From positions 42,972,257-43,036,256 of the forward strand of contig CM051459.1 in NCBI GenBank assembly GCA_028095005.1: DNA of 64,000 bases. The letters run 5' to 3'. Below the pieces are notes generated by a model that searched no databases, was not told where the DNA came from, and saw only the letters and a list, made by a program, of their open reading frames with translations. Below, one piece after another: positions 1-10,018 of the stretch (the stretch's first letter is position 1; the number at the start of each line of letters is the position of its first letter). Origin of the DNA: Rhynchospora pubera. Lineage: Eukaryota; Streptophyta; Magnoliopsida; Poales; Cyperaceae. The position numbers and the translations under genes were made by a program.

Positions 1-729
1 GAAGCAACCTCCCCCTCATCTAGTTACATTTAATGTTCAAATATGCATTGTACATTTGTACTTGACCTTTACATAACTTCTAGGAAAAAAATTTCATGTG
101 CCATCCAAAAACCGAGAAAATTGAGAATTTTCCATCCAAAAGTGAAATCTTCTATTTTTACCAAAAAAAATTCAATTTTTTTTCTTGTTAGAATTCCTAT
201 ATTATCACATTAATAAATATTTAAATCTTCCAGAAAAAATAATATGTATATCGCATTTAATTATAAAAATAGTTAGGTTTGATATAGAGTGATCCCCATG
301 GTAAAATTATTATTGAGTATGGTTACAGTTAAAAGGATTTGACATATCGTTTCGTCAAATCCGAATAGAATCTATAAATTAAAAATAATTTTCTAAAAAT
401 CTGAAAAATAATAAATAAAATTTTAAAAAATATGAATTATAATTTTTGTTACAATATTTCAATATGCAAAAATAATTCAACGAAAATAACTATAGTACTA
501 ATATACAATCTATACGACCAATGGAAATAATTTCATGAAATTGGATTAATTTTATTGATCATAGTTAAATCTTTAATTTTTAATCATGCGAATCTTTCTT
601 TTTGAGAAGAAAATTTGAAAGAATTTTTTTTTTAATTAGTTCACAATTTACAGGAGCCTATAATTATTTATTTATTGATAGAAGAGATCAGCTATAAAAA
701 GACAATAGAATGTGGAGGGTATGATCCGT
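1..729. other. AT-rich intergenic DNA
   Basis: I see no gene here. The stretch is strongly AT-rich with scattered poly-A and poly-T runs. The only structured part is a short piece near its left end that resembles the termini flanking the pararetrovirus further right (listed separately). Confidence 0.6.
80..165 (+). repeat. Degenerate transposon-terminus fragment
   Basis: The stretch alternates A/T-rich runs with GCCATCCAAAA, CCATCCAAAAG and TTTTTACCAAAA at spacings close to those of the left bracket of the pararetrovirus at 16190 (GCCACCCAAAA, GCCACCCGAAAG, TTTTTGCCACCCAAAA). It looks like one decayed end of the same repeat family. No second end is visible in the window. Confidence 0.4.
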
Positions 730-761
730 ATGCACTACGCGAAATTTTGGCTTCTGTAACG

Positions 762-1222
762 GTTAATAAAAGACTTCTGTAACGGTACACGAAACGTTAC
801 TGTAGCCCCCGTTACAGAATGTCTAATAACCGTTACAGATCTATAACGGTTATTCTCTAATAACCGTTACAGTAGCCAATCTTCTGTAACGGTTATTATC
901 TAATAACCGTTATAGTATTATGCAAGGGAAATCTGGTATAGCTTTTTGGAAAACATGTGTAACGGTTATTCTCTAATAACCGTTACAGAAGCCACTCTTC
1001 TGTAACGGTTATTATCTAATAACCGTTATAGTATTATGCAAGGGAAATCTGGTACAGCTTTTTGGAGAACATGTGTAACGGTCATTCTCTAATAACCGTT
1101 ACAGAAGCCACTCTTCTGTAACGGTTATTCTCTAATAACCGTTACAGATAATGTTTATAATAAAAAAAAATGAAATTATAATATTCTGTAACGGTTATTC
1201 CTTAATAACCGTTACAGAAGGT
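762..1222. repeat. 5' subterminal array of AACGGTTA palindromes
   Basis: About eighteen AACGG/CCGTT cores occur in under 500 bp. Most are arranged as inverted pairs, CTGTAACGGTTATT then a short spacer then AATAACCGTTACAG. A higher-order direct repeat of roughly 120 bp (starting near 878 and again near 1002, with ATTATGCAAGGGAAATC inside) carries two such palindromes. CACTA transposases and their accessory proteins bind subterminal repeats, so this is probably the element's binding array. The same core also matches MYB and MSA-type sites. Confidence 0.85.
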
Positions 1223-1324
1223 CCTTTTTTTTGTTTCGCTTTTTTTGATTTGGCTAGCCCAATTTGCTAGCCGAATTGGTACCAAATTGGTACCCAATTT
1301 ACATTAGATAACACATGCAGCATA
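1145..1324 (+). promoter_or_regulatory. Gene-upstream module, copy 1
   Basis: This roughly 180-bp block runs from CAGATAATGTTTATAATA through one palindrome, a T-rich run, GGCTAGCCCAATTTGC and two GGTACC-containing repeats, ending ACACATGCAGCATA. It is repeated almost unchanged at 4169-4345 upstream of the second gene. A TATAAAT box at 1461-1467, about 85 bp before the first gene's ATG, probably positions transcription. Confidence 0.7.
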
Positions 1325-1551
1325 CTGTTACAATTCAATCCAGTACTCCAAGAGATGCTTATCTGAACACTCATTAAAGCACGCAACTCTTCATATGATT
1401 ACAATTCAATTTAAAGCACGCAACTCTTCATATTTTCAGTTTCAAACTCATCATTTCTACTATAAATGACCAAACTGTAGAACCCCACGCCTTTTCAGTT
1501 TCAAACTAATTTCTCACTTCTCCCTCCTATCTCTCTTCTCAAAAACCAACC

Positions 1552-3243
1552 ATGGAAAACCTTGATCCCATCAGAGTTGATGAAGACGACATCACTGCTC
1601 CGGCCAGTGCAGAGATCACCAAATCCATTGTCATCCAAACCATGGAAGGTGTAACTTTGCTTGATGTCATGATAGAGATGAGAAGACGCCTCCCTGCAGG
1701 ACAACACAGAGTGACAACACTCCTAGAAAACCGATTTCTCATCATCGGCCCCTCTGAGCAATGGCGCGATGAGATGTTTAGAAAAGGCACTATTGAAATC
1801 ACATATGGAAACAACATGAGGCGGCCATTTCCCATCCTCATTGATCCTCCAAGGGAACTAGACCCCAGAGCAGATAGTGTGAGGCTATGGGTAAGAATTG
1901 CTGATCTTCCATTTGGATGGTGCTCATGGTATGGAGCAAACATCTTTTTCCCTTTTGGTACAGTTTTACATGCTGATGCACCAACATACATGGGTATAGA
2001 TGCCAGATTTGCTAGAGTAGAAGTATTGGTTGAACATAGGGATAGAATACCAGCCTCTCGTGCATTTGAATTACACAGAAGAAATGGAAAAATTGACCTA
2101 CTTCGTGTTCAGTACGTAGTTGAGGAACCACAAATCAGAAACCCACGTCATGAATACATCAAAGCTTTGCCTAGGATTGAATGGTCCCCTGCTGATGAGG
2201 CAAGACTGCAAAGTATCAATCCACCTGATAGGGTTGATTCTGGCAGTACTACAACCATGCGACAGAGCAAGAGAAAAGCCAAGAAAAAGGCTGCAAAAAC
2301 CACAACCCCCAATAATACTCAAGCAAAAAAAAGGAAGATAGATGAGGTCATCCCCTCAATGATTACTAGATCACAAACCAAGGGAGGAAGCAGAACTAAG
2401 GAGACAGGAGTTCTCATTGGAGACACCAGGGTAATCAAACCTACAAGCTCTACTTCTAAAGGAAAAGGAGTACAAGAAGATCTTGAGGCACAGTTCAGGA
2501 AGGAGATGAAACAGGCTAGGAAAGAGAGCCACAGAGCTCAACATGAGGGCCCAGGGCACACCAGTGGGCCCAGTGTACCCCCTGGGTTCAACCTAAGCTC
2601 TCAGGAGACTGATACTGATGAGGATGAGGATGAAAAAACTGACACAGAGAGTGACAATACAACTCCTACTGAGGACCAATCAGTCGATGAACTCATGAAG
2701 ACACCCTCAGAGGAGCCCAGCAAGATGTCATTCTCCACAGAAGGTAACTCTACATTTCTTTCTAGTAACAATATGTGCAGAAGTCCTAAATAGCTTAGAG
2801 AATAGCTTCTTTCTAGACAATATGTTCAAAAGCCCTAAATAACTTCTATAGTTTAAATCCTACATAAATCCTAGTTTAGAGAATACATAAATCCTAGTTT
2901 AGAGAATAGCTCTACATAAATCCTAGTTTAGAGAATAGCTCTACATAAATCCTAGTTTAGAGAATAGCTTCTTTCTAGACAATATGTTCAAAAGCCCTAA
3001 ATAACTTCTATAGTTTAAATCCTACATAAATCCTAGTTTAGAGAATACATAAATCCTAGTTTAGAGAATAGCTCTACATAAATCCTAGTTTAGAGAATAG
3101 CTCTACATAAATATACATTTAACTTTTTCAATAATTGCACTGACTTGAAAACAGACATGGAAAAAACCTTCATGGATTTGGCAAAGAAGCAGGAAGCAGC
3201 AAAGAAGAGCAATGGCTCTACTGATGACACATCCTCTACCTAG
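1552..3243 (+). CDS. DUF4283-like protein carried by the CACTA element (gene 1)
   Basis: Two exons are inferred, 1552-2743 and 3155-3243. The donor AAG|GTAACT and acceptor AAACAG|AC keep frame and replace a short in-intron tail with one ending in a TAG at 3241. The product is about 426 residues. Residues 50-190 resemble the DUF4283/LINE-ORF1-like fold: a strand-rich segment, then LWVRIADLPFGW and a FARVEVLVEHRDRIP-type strand. Residues 238-262 are two Lys/Arg clusters (KRKAKKK, KKRK) suggesting a nuclear signal. The tail is acidic and then Lys-rich and probably helical. No transposase motif is present. The protein may be the element's own DNA- or RNA-binding factor, acting on the flanking palindromes; that is inference. 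The family call rests on pattern resemblance only. Confidence 0.65.
2803..3116 (+). repeat. Short-period repeats filling the gene 1 intron
   Basis: The intron is largely built of units such as ATAAATCCTAGTTTAGAGAA and TAGCTCTACATAAATCC. A larger unit starting TAGCTTCTTTCTAGACAATA occurs twice, about 160 bp apart. The repeats start 60 bp after the donor and stop about 40 bp before the acceptor. Confidence 0.85.
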
Positions 3244-3440
3244 ATGCTGCCCTTTTTTTTTTACTTCTCAGTTATTTATTGTTGTATTGTACTGTTAATG
3301 GCAAGAATTGTGTGATGTTTAGATGTATGTTTGTGATGTTTAGATACAGAATCAAGCTTGAAACAATATAAATTGCTCTTTAGTAGAAAGGTTTCTATTG
3401 ACATTTGACATTTGTGGCCAACAGACAATTTGATTCATGC

Positions 3441-3524
3441 GCATACCAGAGGTCAATAATACATATGCAAGGAGAAATTCAAAACTTAACACACAAAATT
3501 TCTTCATGTACACCTCTGGTATGC
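3441..3524. repeat. 13-bp inverted repeat, possible hairpin
   Basis: GCATACCAGAGGT at 3441-3453 is matched by ACCTCTGGTATGC at 3512-3524. The arms are perfect and separated by about 58 bp. It sits in the 3' region of gene 1 inside the CACTA element. No function is evident. Confidence 0.6.
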
Positions 3525-3734
3525 AATTGGCAGACACTATTGACCATAGCATTGTTTGTCAGCCTATGTAAATTGCATTGTTTGTCAACCGTAATTCAGC
3601 TCAATTATTAAGCTCAATTATTTGTCAATTACAACTTAAAAGCAAAAGGAAAAAAAGCAGTTAACCCTAAATCGCATATATATGAAAAAAGAGGAGTTTA
3701 TGAAAGTACCGAAGAAATATAAAATTATCCAGTT

Positions 3735-3855
3735 TTCGATCGATTCGTTGAATCTGCTCTCCTTCTCCTTGTCGTTCTTTCGATCGATCCGTTGAATCTG
3801 CTCTCCTTCTCGTTCTTTCGATCGATCCGTTGAATCTGCTCTCGTTCTCATGAAA
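3735..3855 (+). repeat. Tandem repeats with CGATCGAT cores
   Basis: Three imperfect units contain TTCGATCGATCCGTTGAATC followed by TGCTCTCCTTCTC. The block lies between gene 1 and the middle palindrome array. It occurs once in the window. Confidence 0.75.
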
Positions 3856-4083
3856 AAACCGAAATAAATAAGGAAAAAATATGAAAAAATACGATACAAA
3901 TTTTTTGTTTTTTTACCTCAAATCTGCTCTCATTTTTGTTCTTTTTTTTTCAGAATTTTTATAAATTTTTTGCTATTTTTTGGAGTGAAACAGAAGGGAT
4001 AAGAGAGGTATTTCTTTGAATAAAATGAAAAGAAGAGAGAAAGGAATGCGGCTGGGAAGACTTAACCTAAATACATAACCTTT

Positions 4084-4240
4084 CTGTAACGGTTATTTAA
4101 ACAAACCGTTACAGAAGAATTATTACAGAAGATTGGCTTCTGTAACGGTTATTAGGTAATAACCGATACAGATAATGTTTATAATAAAAAAAAATGAAAT
4201 TATAATATTCTGTAACGGTTATTCCTTAATAACCGTTACA
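4084..4240. repeat. Middle array of AACGGTTA palindromes
   Basis: Three palindromes of the same design as the terminal arrays occur here. One has a decayed arm (AACCGATACAG). They separate the two gene cassettes and adjoin the second copy of the gene-upstream module. Confidence 0.8.
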
Positions 4241-4345
4241 GAAGGTCCTTTTTTTTGTTTCGCTTTTTTTGCTTTGGCTAGCCCAATTTGCTAGCCGAAT
4301 TGGTACCAGATTGGTACCCAATTTACATTAAACACATGCAGCATA
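4169..4345 (+). promoter_or_regulatory. Gene-upstream module, copy 2
   Basis: This is a near-identical copy of 1145-1324, differing by a few substitutions and a 3-bp deletion near the end. Its position before gene 2 mirrors copy 1 before gene 1, so the two genes probably share promoter sequence. Confidence 0.7.
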
Positions 4346-4743
4346 TCACACATATATCAAACATATATATAATCATGCATATTACACAAACAATAAACAA
4401 AGTATTTAGTTTGCCTCACAAGTATCAATCAAATCAGAATCGTACAATATCAGAATCTCAATATCATTAATAGCTTAGATAGAAGTGCTTGGTTTGTCTT
4501 AAATTTGGTCAGAACGTACCTGAATCATCAATATCAGAATCTCAATATCAGAACACCTGAATCAAGTTGTAGTCTTCCGAAGAGGTGCTTGGTTTGTCTT
4601 AAATTTGGTCATAATTGTCAGAGAACTTCTTCAATTCTTCCTTTAATCTCTTTGCCTTCTCCTCTCCCTCCCCCATCTATTAATACTCAATCCCCTCTTG
4701 CTGCCTCTTCCACTTCTCCTCCTTTTTAGTTCTTTCTTCAGAT

Positions 4744-5664
4744 ATGGCAAACCTTCATGATTGGCAATTTGTGCCTATGAACAGTGCTGCTGAGTTTGAA
4801 GATCTCAGACCTGATCATTTAAATGTGTTTTACTCTCCTATACAAGATCTTGACCCTGAAAATGAAGTTCTGCACAGAGCGGCGATTGTTACATTCCAAG
4901 CAGAAGGATTACTTCCGCCTGATCTTGAGCACCGCTTGGGATTCAGACTTGCACGTCAGTTTGGTTTTGCAGTTCACCAGTATCGTCTCTCTCCAGTGCA
5001 CCCAACCTCTGGAGATTTTCTTCTGGTTTGCCCAAATCAAGGGGTCAGGAATGAAATCTGCAGCCTAGGTGTCATTTACCTGCAGAATGTTAGATTGGTT
5101 CTAACAAGGTGGACTGAGCGTGCTGGTACAGTTTATGAACCTCCTCTTTATCGTACCAGAATCAGAATTACTGGTCCCCCTCTTCATCTCTGGAATAGAA
5201 GTGCCATTAACATGCTGGTGTCTGGGTTTGGTTATCCAATTTTCACTGCTCCTCACTTCTCTGATGGGATCTTCCTTCATTTGCGTTTGCTTATTAAAGG
5301 AGCTCATCCCTCAGAGATCCCTCATCATTTGGTTATCTCTGCAGACCCTCGAGCTGCCAGAGCTAGGGTACATATTGAAGGTTTTGAACAAGTTGGAGGG
5401 CCCACTGAACCACCTTTTGTAGGCCCCGGCAGGCCTTGGGTGCCTCCTCCACCTCCTCCACCACCTCCTCCACCACCATCGACTGACACCGATTCAACTT
5501 CTACTGAATCAGCTTCTGTTGCTCCTCCTACTGGATCAGCTTCTGGTGTCTCCTTGCCAGTACATTGTGCTACTGGTGATCCCTTTTTAGCCATTGCCTC
5601 TTCAAGTTTTCTGCCTTGGTTCTTTAATGCTATTAATGCCTCCTTTAATGTACAGCAGTTCTAA
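4744..5664 (+). CDS. DUF4283-like protein with proline tract (gene 2)
   Basis: A single open frame of 306 residues starts at ATATGGCAAAC after a CT-rich leader. Residues 90-130 hold a DFLLVCPN...VLTRWTERAG segment. Residues 135-200 hold RIRITGPPLHLWNRSA and an EIPHHL-type strand, a layout seen in plant DUF4283-like proteins. After residue 220 comes a proline run (13 consecutive Pro) and a Ser/Thr-rich tail. No catalytic or zinc motif is visible. The gene lies in the second cassette of the CACTA element with the same 5' module as gene 1. The two proteins share overall design but little sequence, so they are either old paralogues or independent members of one family. Function is unknown. Confidence 0.65.
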   Translation: MANLHDWQFVPMNSAAEFEDLRPDHLNVFYSPIQDLDPENEVLHRAAIVTFQAEGLLPPDLEHRLGFRLARQFGFAVHQYRLSPVHPTSGDFLLVCPNQGVRNEICSLGVIYLQNVRLVLTRWTERAGTVYEPPLYRTRIRITGPPLHLWNRSAINMLVSGFGYPIFTAPHFSDGIFLHLRLLIKGAHPSEIPHHLVISADPRAARARVHIEGFEQVGGPTEPPFVGPGRPWVPPPPPPPPPPPPSTDTDSTSTESASVAPPTGSASGVSLPVHCATGDPFLAIASSSFLPWFFNAINASFNVQQF

Positions 5665-6019
5665 GTGCTTCTTCTCTTTGTCTTAAATTTTTTGTTTAGC
5701 TCTGTATGCTTTATGGCTGTAATCCTTAAATTTTCTTCTTGGAATATCAACAAAGAGCATTCTTCTTTACTTTGCCTTCACTCTCTTCCTTTTCTCACCT
5801 GATCTGTGTATTATTGCTAGCTACTACTTGATGACGTTTACTATATGAACGAAATTGATGCCTATATATATTCAAATTATTAACGAAATGCAAAATAATT
5901 TAAATAAAGAGGAGTTCATGAAAATATACTTTGAACTTCTTATCCGTTTGAATTGAAAAGTGCGCGCGACTGAGAGTTAGATGAGTGAGGATGATATTTT
6001 ATTTATACATAACCTTTCT

Positions 6020-6318
6020 GTAACGGTTATTTCCAAATAACCGTTACAGAATCACTAAAAAAATAAAAACAAAATTATTTGCCTCTATGTAACGGTTGTT
6101 GGATAATAACCGTTACAGAATATAATAAATCTGTAACGGTTATTATCTAACAACCGTTACAGAAGGTTGATGCATTTTTTTCCCTGACCATGACGGAAAT
6201 GTTATTACGGTTGTTTCATAATAACCGTTACAGATTTGTGGCGCCTATTTTCCCGCCTAATGCCTCACTATTCTGTAACGGTTATTTCAATAACCGTTAC
6301 AGAAGTGCCGTTACAGAA
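6020..6318. repeat. 3' subterminal array of AACGGTTA palindromes
   Basis: Five palindromes, some imperfect, with about ten AACGG/CCGTT cores lead to the right terminus. The opening block (ACATAACCTTTCTGTAACGG) is repeated at 4074, and AAGAGGAGTTCATGAAA at 5907 matches a similar string at 3693. So the 3' flanks of the two gene cassettes are also related. Confidence 0.82.
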
Positions 6319-6340
6319 GGTCCTTTTTCCCGTAGTGATG

Positions 6341-7312
6341 GGATTCATGCGCATATAATAAACGGGACGTGTACGTGAGTGGGAGGTTATTTAATTATTT
6401 ATTTATTTCATTCATTAATTATTTTGGTTAGAGAGATTAATTTTCTTCAATTGATACGGACGAAAAAAATCGGGTAACCAACTTTGGCGGTACACAATTT
6501 GGCACCATGTATAAAAAATGGTTATGCCGAAAAGTAGCGCTATCATAGCAAGAAAGCAATTAACTTTAAATTAAAATTCCTTGCAATCATCATGTATAGA
6601 AAATGAATATTACATAACACTTTTTACTTTTTATATTTAAAAAAATGAATTTAAAATAAATAATTCAAAACCGTGATGATGGAGGTTATAATAAGAAAAT
6701 GTAAAGATGGAAGTTATTTCTTTTTCAAATAAAAACAGTAATGATTGGAAGTTATTTTTTTCAAAATAAAAACCGTAACATATCATGACTATCATTTACT
6801 CTGATTGCAAAAAATCAAGTGGATGCATTGTGGTTAGGTTTTATGTCAATAATAAAAAAAATGTTTCAATTAATATATCAATACTATGTACACTATAATA
6901 TCCTTAACATTATATTTGCTAAATTTTATTAAATCTTAAATATAACCTATTATTATTACGGATTAAAAATTTAAAGTTTCAAAAACAATTTTATATAATG
7001 TAAAGTTTGATGCAGAATAATATCATGTATAATTTAAGTGAGCTGTTGGTGCTCTCAAGTCTCAAGTTAGAAAGTTATCAGAAAATAAGGAAAGCAATAT
7101 TATGCAGCAACGTGGTCATCAATGTAGCAACGTGAATAAAGGTAAGTTACTGGAAAAATAAATTTGGCGCAAAAATTTGGCGCCGTAATTATCTCTTGCG
7201 CAGCGACGTGAAGATTAATGTTGCAACTTAATTATGCAATAGCGTATAATTAGCAAGAAAGATAATATTCCTTGTAATTTGAGTCTTGCTAAAACCCCTT
7301 TTTGGTGTAGTG
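6341..7312. other. Transposon-derived DNA upstream of the phytoglobin gene
   Basis: No gene is seen. A TAGCG...ATAGCAAGAAAG...ATTCCTTG motif near 6535-6590 recurs near 7230-7280. The stretch ends with TTTTTGGTGTAGTG, which read inward is CACTACACCAAAAA, a typical plant CACTA-type end. The matching left end was not found, so this is probably a truncated element. It stops about 70 bp before the phytoglobin start codon. Confidence 0.4.
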
Positions 7313-7382
7313 AGAAACATACAAGAGCTAAGAACTAAGGAGATAAAGAGATTGCCAAGTGTGATAATTAACCACATAAACC

Positions 7383-7989
7383 ATGAGTACTTTCACTGAA
7401 GAGCAAGCACAGCTAGTGTTGAGCTCATGGAATGCGATGAAGACCGACGCTGCTTCGATTTCTCTCAAGTTCTTCCTCAGGCATGTTTTCATTATATTTA
7501 TTTTATATATGTTTTTGCGAGGTATATTGAATCATGTCAGCATTTGTCATAATTTCTTTGTGCATATTACTATTAGTAACATGATTGAATATTCGATATT
7601 GATTAGAATCTACCTGCTGCAATCATTGTGAGGGCTGGGTATCCTGATCAGATTCAAATTAATTCAAATCGGTACCTTACTTCTTTTAGGAACCAGAGAT
7701 TTGATGTGATCTGAACCATTAAATTAGAATCTGATAACTCCCTGCCATCACTATATCATGAGCTCATGACAAGGACTTGAACTCTTGAATAATAAATCCT
7801 GGAGAATAAAGTGTTAAATAATTGCAGGAACATCAAATGAAGCTAAGGAACTAGATAATGAAAGAAAATTTTCACAAACAAGGAAAGATTGAGAAAGTTC
7901 CGACTTACTATTAATTTTCAAATAAACAAACATAGCATTTTTACTAATTAATGTCCCATTTTTACTTAATTGCAGTTTGTTTCAGATGT

Positions 7990-8035
<46 letters not shown>

Positions 8036-8426
8036 ATGGCTAATGTGCCATAGATGGCACGGAGGGTCCCGTGCCATAGAGTCGTTTTTCGAGATCCAAA
8101 ATTCAAATGCTCAATTTGAACCATCCAAGTTATTCACCACATTAAAATATCCTTGGGGACCAAATTTTACATTTTTTCGAATTTTTTTGCTATTTATTAT
8201 GATATTTTTAAAAAACGTTATAATTGGAGTATTTCAGACCCTCCAATTTGAACATATCAAAATAAATACCAAAAAAATTAAAAAAAATCTAAAATTTGGT
8301 CTCCAATGGTATTTCAATATGCTGATCAATTTAAACGGTTTGGATTGACTGATTAAATTTCGGATCTTCAAAAAATGACTAAAAAAAGACATCTATGGCA
8401 TTGCCATCTATGGCACTTTATCCCAC

Positions 8427-8472
<46 letters not shown>

Positions 8473-10018
8473 CTGTTATCACCCCCATTACTGTTGATGA
8501 GATGGTAACACAAACTTGTGAATACATCTTTTATATATATAGTGCTATTGCAGTACTGCTTCAACATCGCCTTTTCTAAAGTTTGACTTTGAAGTATCCA
8601 ACCCAAACCATCAAATTAAACTAATGATAGAATATCAGCAGATATGAAATTTATAAATTTTGTTATGAACTTTTTTCTCGTGCAATCCTTTTAATTAGCT
8701 GCTATATGTCACACTCTTTCATTATAGAAGTTGAGTGGTCATAGGAAAGTAATGTCCAATAATCGACATTATTATTTGTGTTTATTTATTGGGAATTTGG
8801 GGTTTGCCCATTTGAATTAATGTGAAATATGCACTTTTTTAGCAAAGGCGCTAGTTAATTAATGATGGTATGCAACCAATTATAGGTTTTGTTCTGTAGA
8901 AAACTTCTTAGAAAATTTATTGTTATTGCAGAATTTTTGAAATTGCACCATCGGCAAAGGAAATGTTCTCCTTCTTGCGTGGCTCAGATGTACCCCTAGA
9001 GAAAAACCCAAAACTCAAGGCCCATGCTTTTACTGTTTTCAACACGGTATATATATATTTTTAATGTAATTGCTATACATAATCCCATAATTAATCATAA
9101 TCAGTTTCATTTTGTAACGGAAATTGACTGATGTCACCGATAACTTGCAAAATTAAACAATTTGGAAAAAATTCGTGGTTTTGCTTTGAATAGTTAAATT
9201 TTGTTTGAACTATATATTTTTCAGTGTAATAATTCTTTGGTACAATTCAAATTACAGACATGCGAAACCGCAGTGCAGTTGTACGAGGTTGGAGCAGTTA
9301 AATTAAGAGAGACGACCATAAAAAGATTAGCTCCAAAACATGCCATGGCTGGTGTAAAGGATGCACATTTTGAGGTATCATGTCCAGAGTATTCTCAGCT
9401 TGCAGTGTAAATTTAGGCTTTAGAGTTTTTCCTTCTGTATCTTAACAATTATACTAGCCTTATTTACCGACCCGTACAAGTATAATGGAAAAGTTATGTT
9501 TTGAATTATTTGAGTCTTTTTTTTAAGGTTTAATGGATGCTCAAGTTCTGATAACTCAAATCAAGTTTTGTCAAATTTTCCTGACGTATTGGTCATTTAG
9601 CTGCTATAAAGTGATTAAACCCCTTCATCTGATCTGAAGCATATACAACTTTTTAGCTAATTGTAAAGCCAGCATAAATATATAAATTGAAACTATAGTC
9701 CAGTTACAGGCAGTCATACTGGTACTATTTTTTGGAAATGGTATACTGCTATTCACTAGCCAGAATGAAAGTTTAAGAATAGTATATAAATTATTTAAAT
9801 AACTATAGATGTTTCTCTCCCAAAAATTAACACTTGTTATTCTATTCTTCAATTAATTTAATGGGAATTTACAGGTCGTGAAATATGCACTATTGGATAC
9901 CATAAAGGAGGCTGTACCAGACATCTGGAGTGAAGAAATGAAGAATGCATGGTCAGAAGCTTATGACCAAGTGGCTGTAGCTATAAAAGAAGAAATGAAA
10001 CTCCTTCCTTCTTCTTAA
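7383..10018 (+). CDS. Phytoglobin (non-symbiotic haemoglobin), class 1-like
   Basis: Four exons (7383-7480, 8932-9046, 9258-9374, 9875-10018) encode 157 residues. The intron positions are those conserved in plant globin genes: phase 2 after the FFL(R) helix, then phase 0, then phase 0. The haem pocket is complete, with CD1 Phe45 in MFSFLR, distal His64 in NPKLKAHA and proximal His99 in LAPKHAMAG. Phytoglobins bind oxygen with high affinity and scavenge nitric oxide in the cytosol and nucleus under low oxygen; that is family knowledge. The spacing between FLRGSDVP and NPKLKAHA fits class 1 better than class 2, although the N-terminus is short. Intron 1 begins GC (CTCAG|GCATGT): only this donor preserves the reading frame and the split Arg codon. 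Intron 1 also contains a foldback MITE. An AATAAA lies about 50 bp after the stop. Confidence 0.95.
7991..8034. repeat. (TA)n microsatellite
   Basis: A pure TA run directly abuts the left end of the foldback element in phytoglobin intron 1. A matching TA run follows the right end at 8432-8469. Confidence 0.9.
8033..8431. mobile_element. Foldback MITE, family A copy 1 (in phytoglobin intron 1)
   Basis: The two halves are long imperfect inverted repeats of about 190 bp each. One end reads GGATGGCTAATGTGCCATAG and the other, on the opposite strand, GAGGTGGGATAAAGTGCCAT. The arms contain GACCAAATTTTACATTTTTT. Two further copies lie at 23725-24114 and 24155-24555 in the opposite orientation. It has no coding capacity. 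It lies between TA runs, so a target duplication cannot be separated from the microsatellite. Confidence 0.85.

Larger units (their letters stand above)
733..6337 (+). mobile_element. CACTA-type (En/Spm-like) DNA transposon, non-autonomous
   Basis: The element begins CACTACGCGAAATTTT and ends GGAAAAAGG-type sequence followed by CCCGTAGTG, so both ends read CACTACG inward. The 3-bp sequence ATG occurs immediately outside both ends (730-732 and 6338-6340), the target-site duplication expected of CACTA elements. Subterminal arrays of short palindromes lie at both ends and in the middle, another hallmark of the superfamily. There is no recognisable transposase. The interior instead holds two plus-strand genes (1552-3243 and 4744-5664) of a DUF4283-like type, each in a cassette with a nearly identical 5' module. 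It would depend on a transposase supplied in trans. The termini and TSD make the identification firm; the absence of a transposase is by inspection. Confidence 0.88.

Noticed and set aside
762..1222. CRISPR-like array of regularly spaced repeats
   Set aside because: The units are palindromic transposon subterminal repeats with very short spacers in a eukaryotic genome; no cas genes or unique spacers exist.
5325..5594. Glycine-rich frame on the minus strand
   Set aside because: It is the shadow of the proline tract of gene 2.
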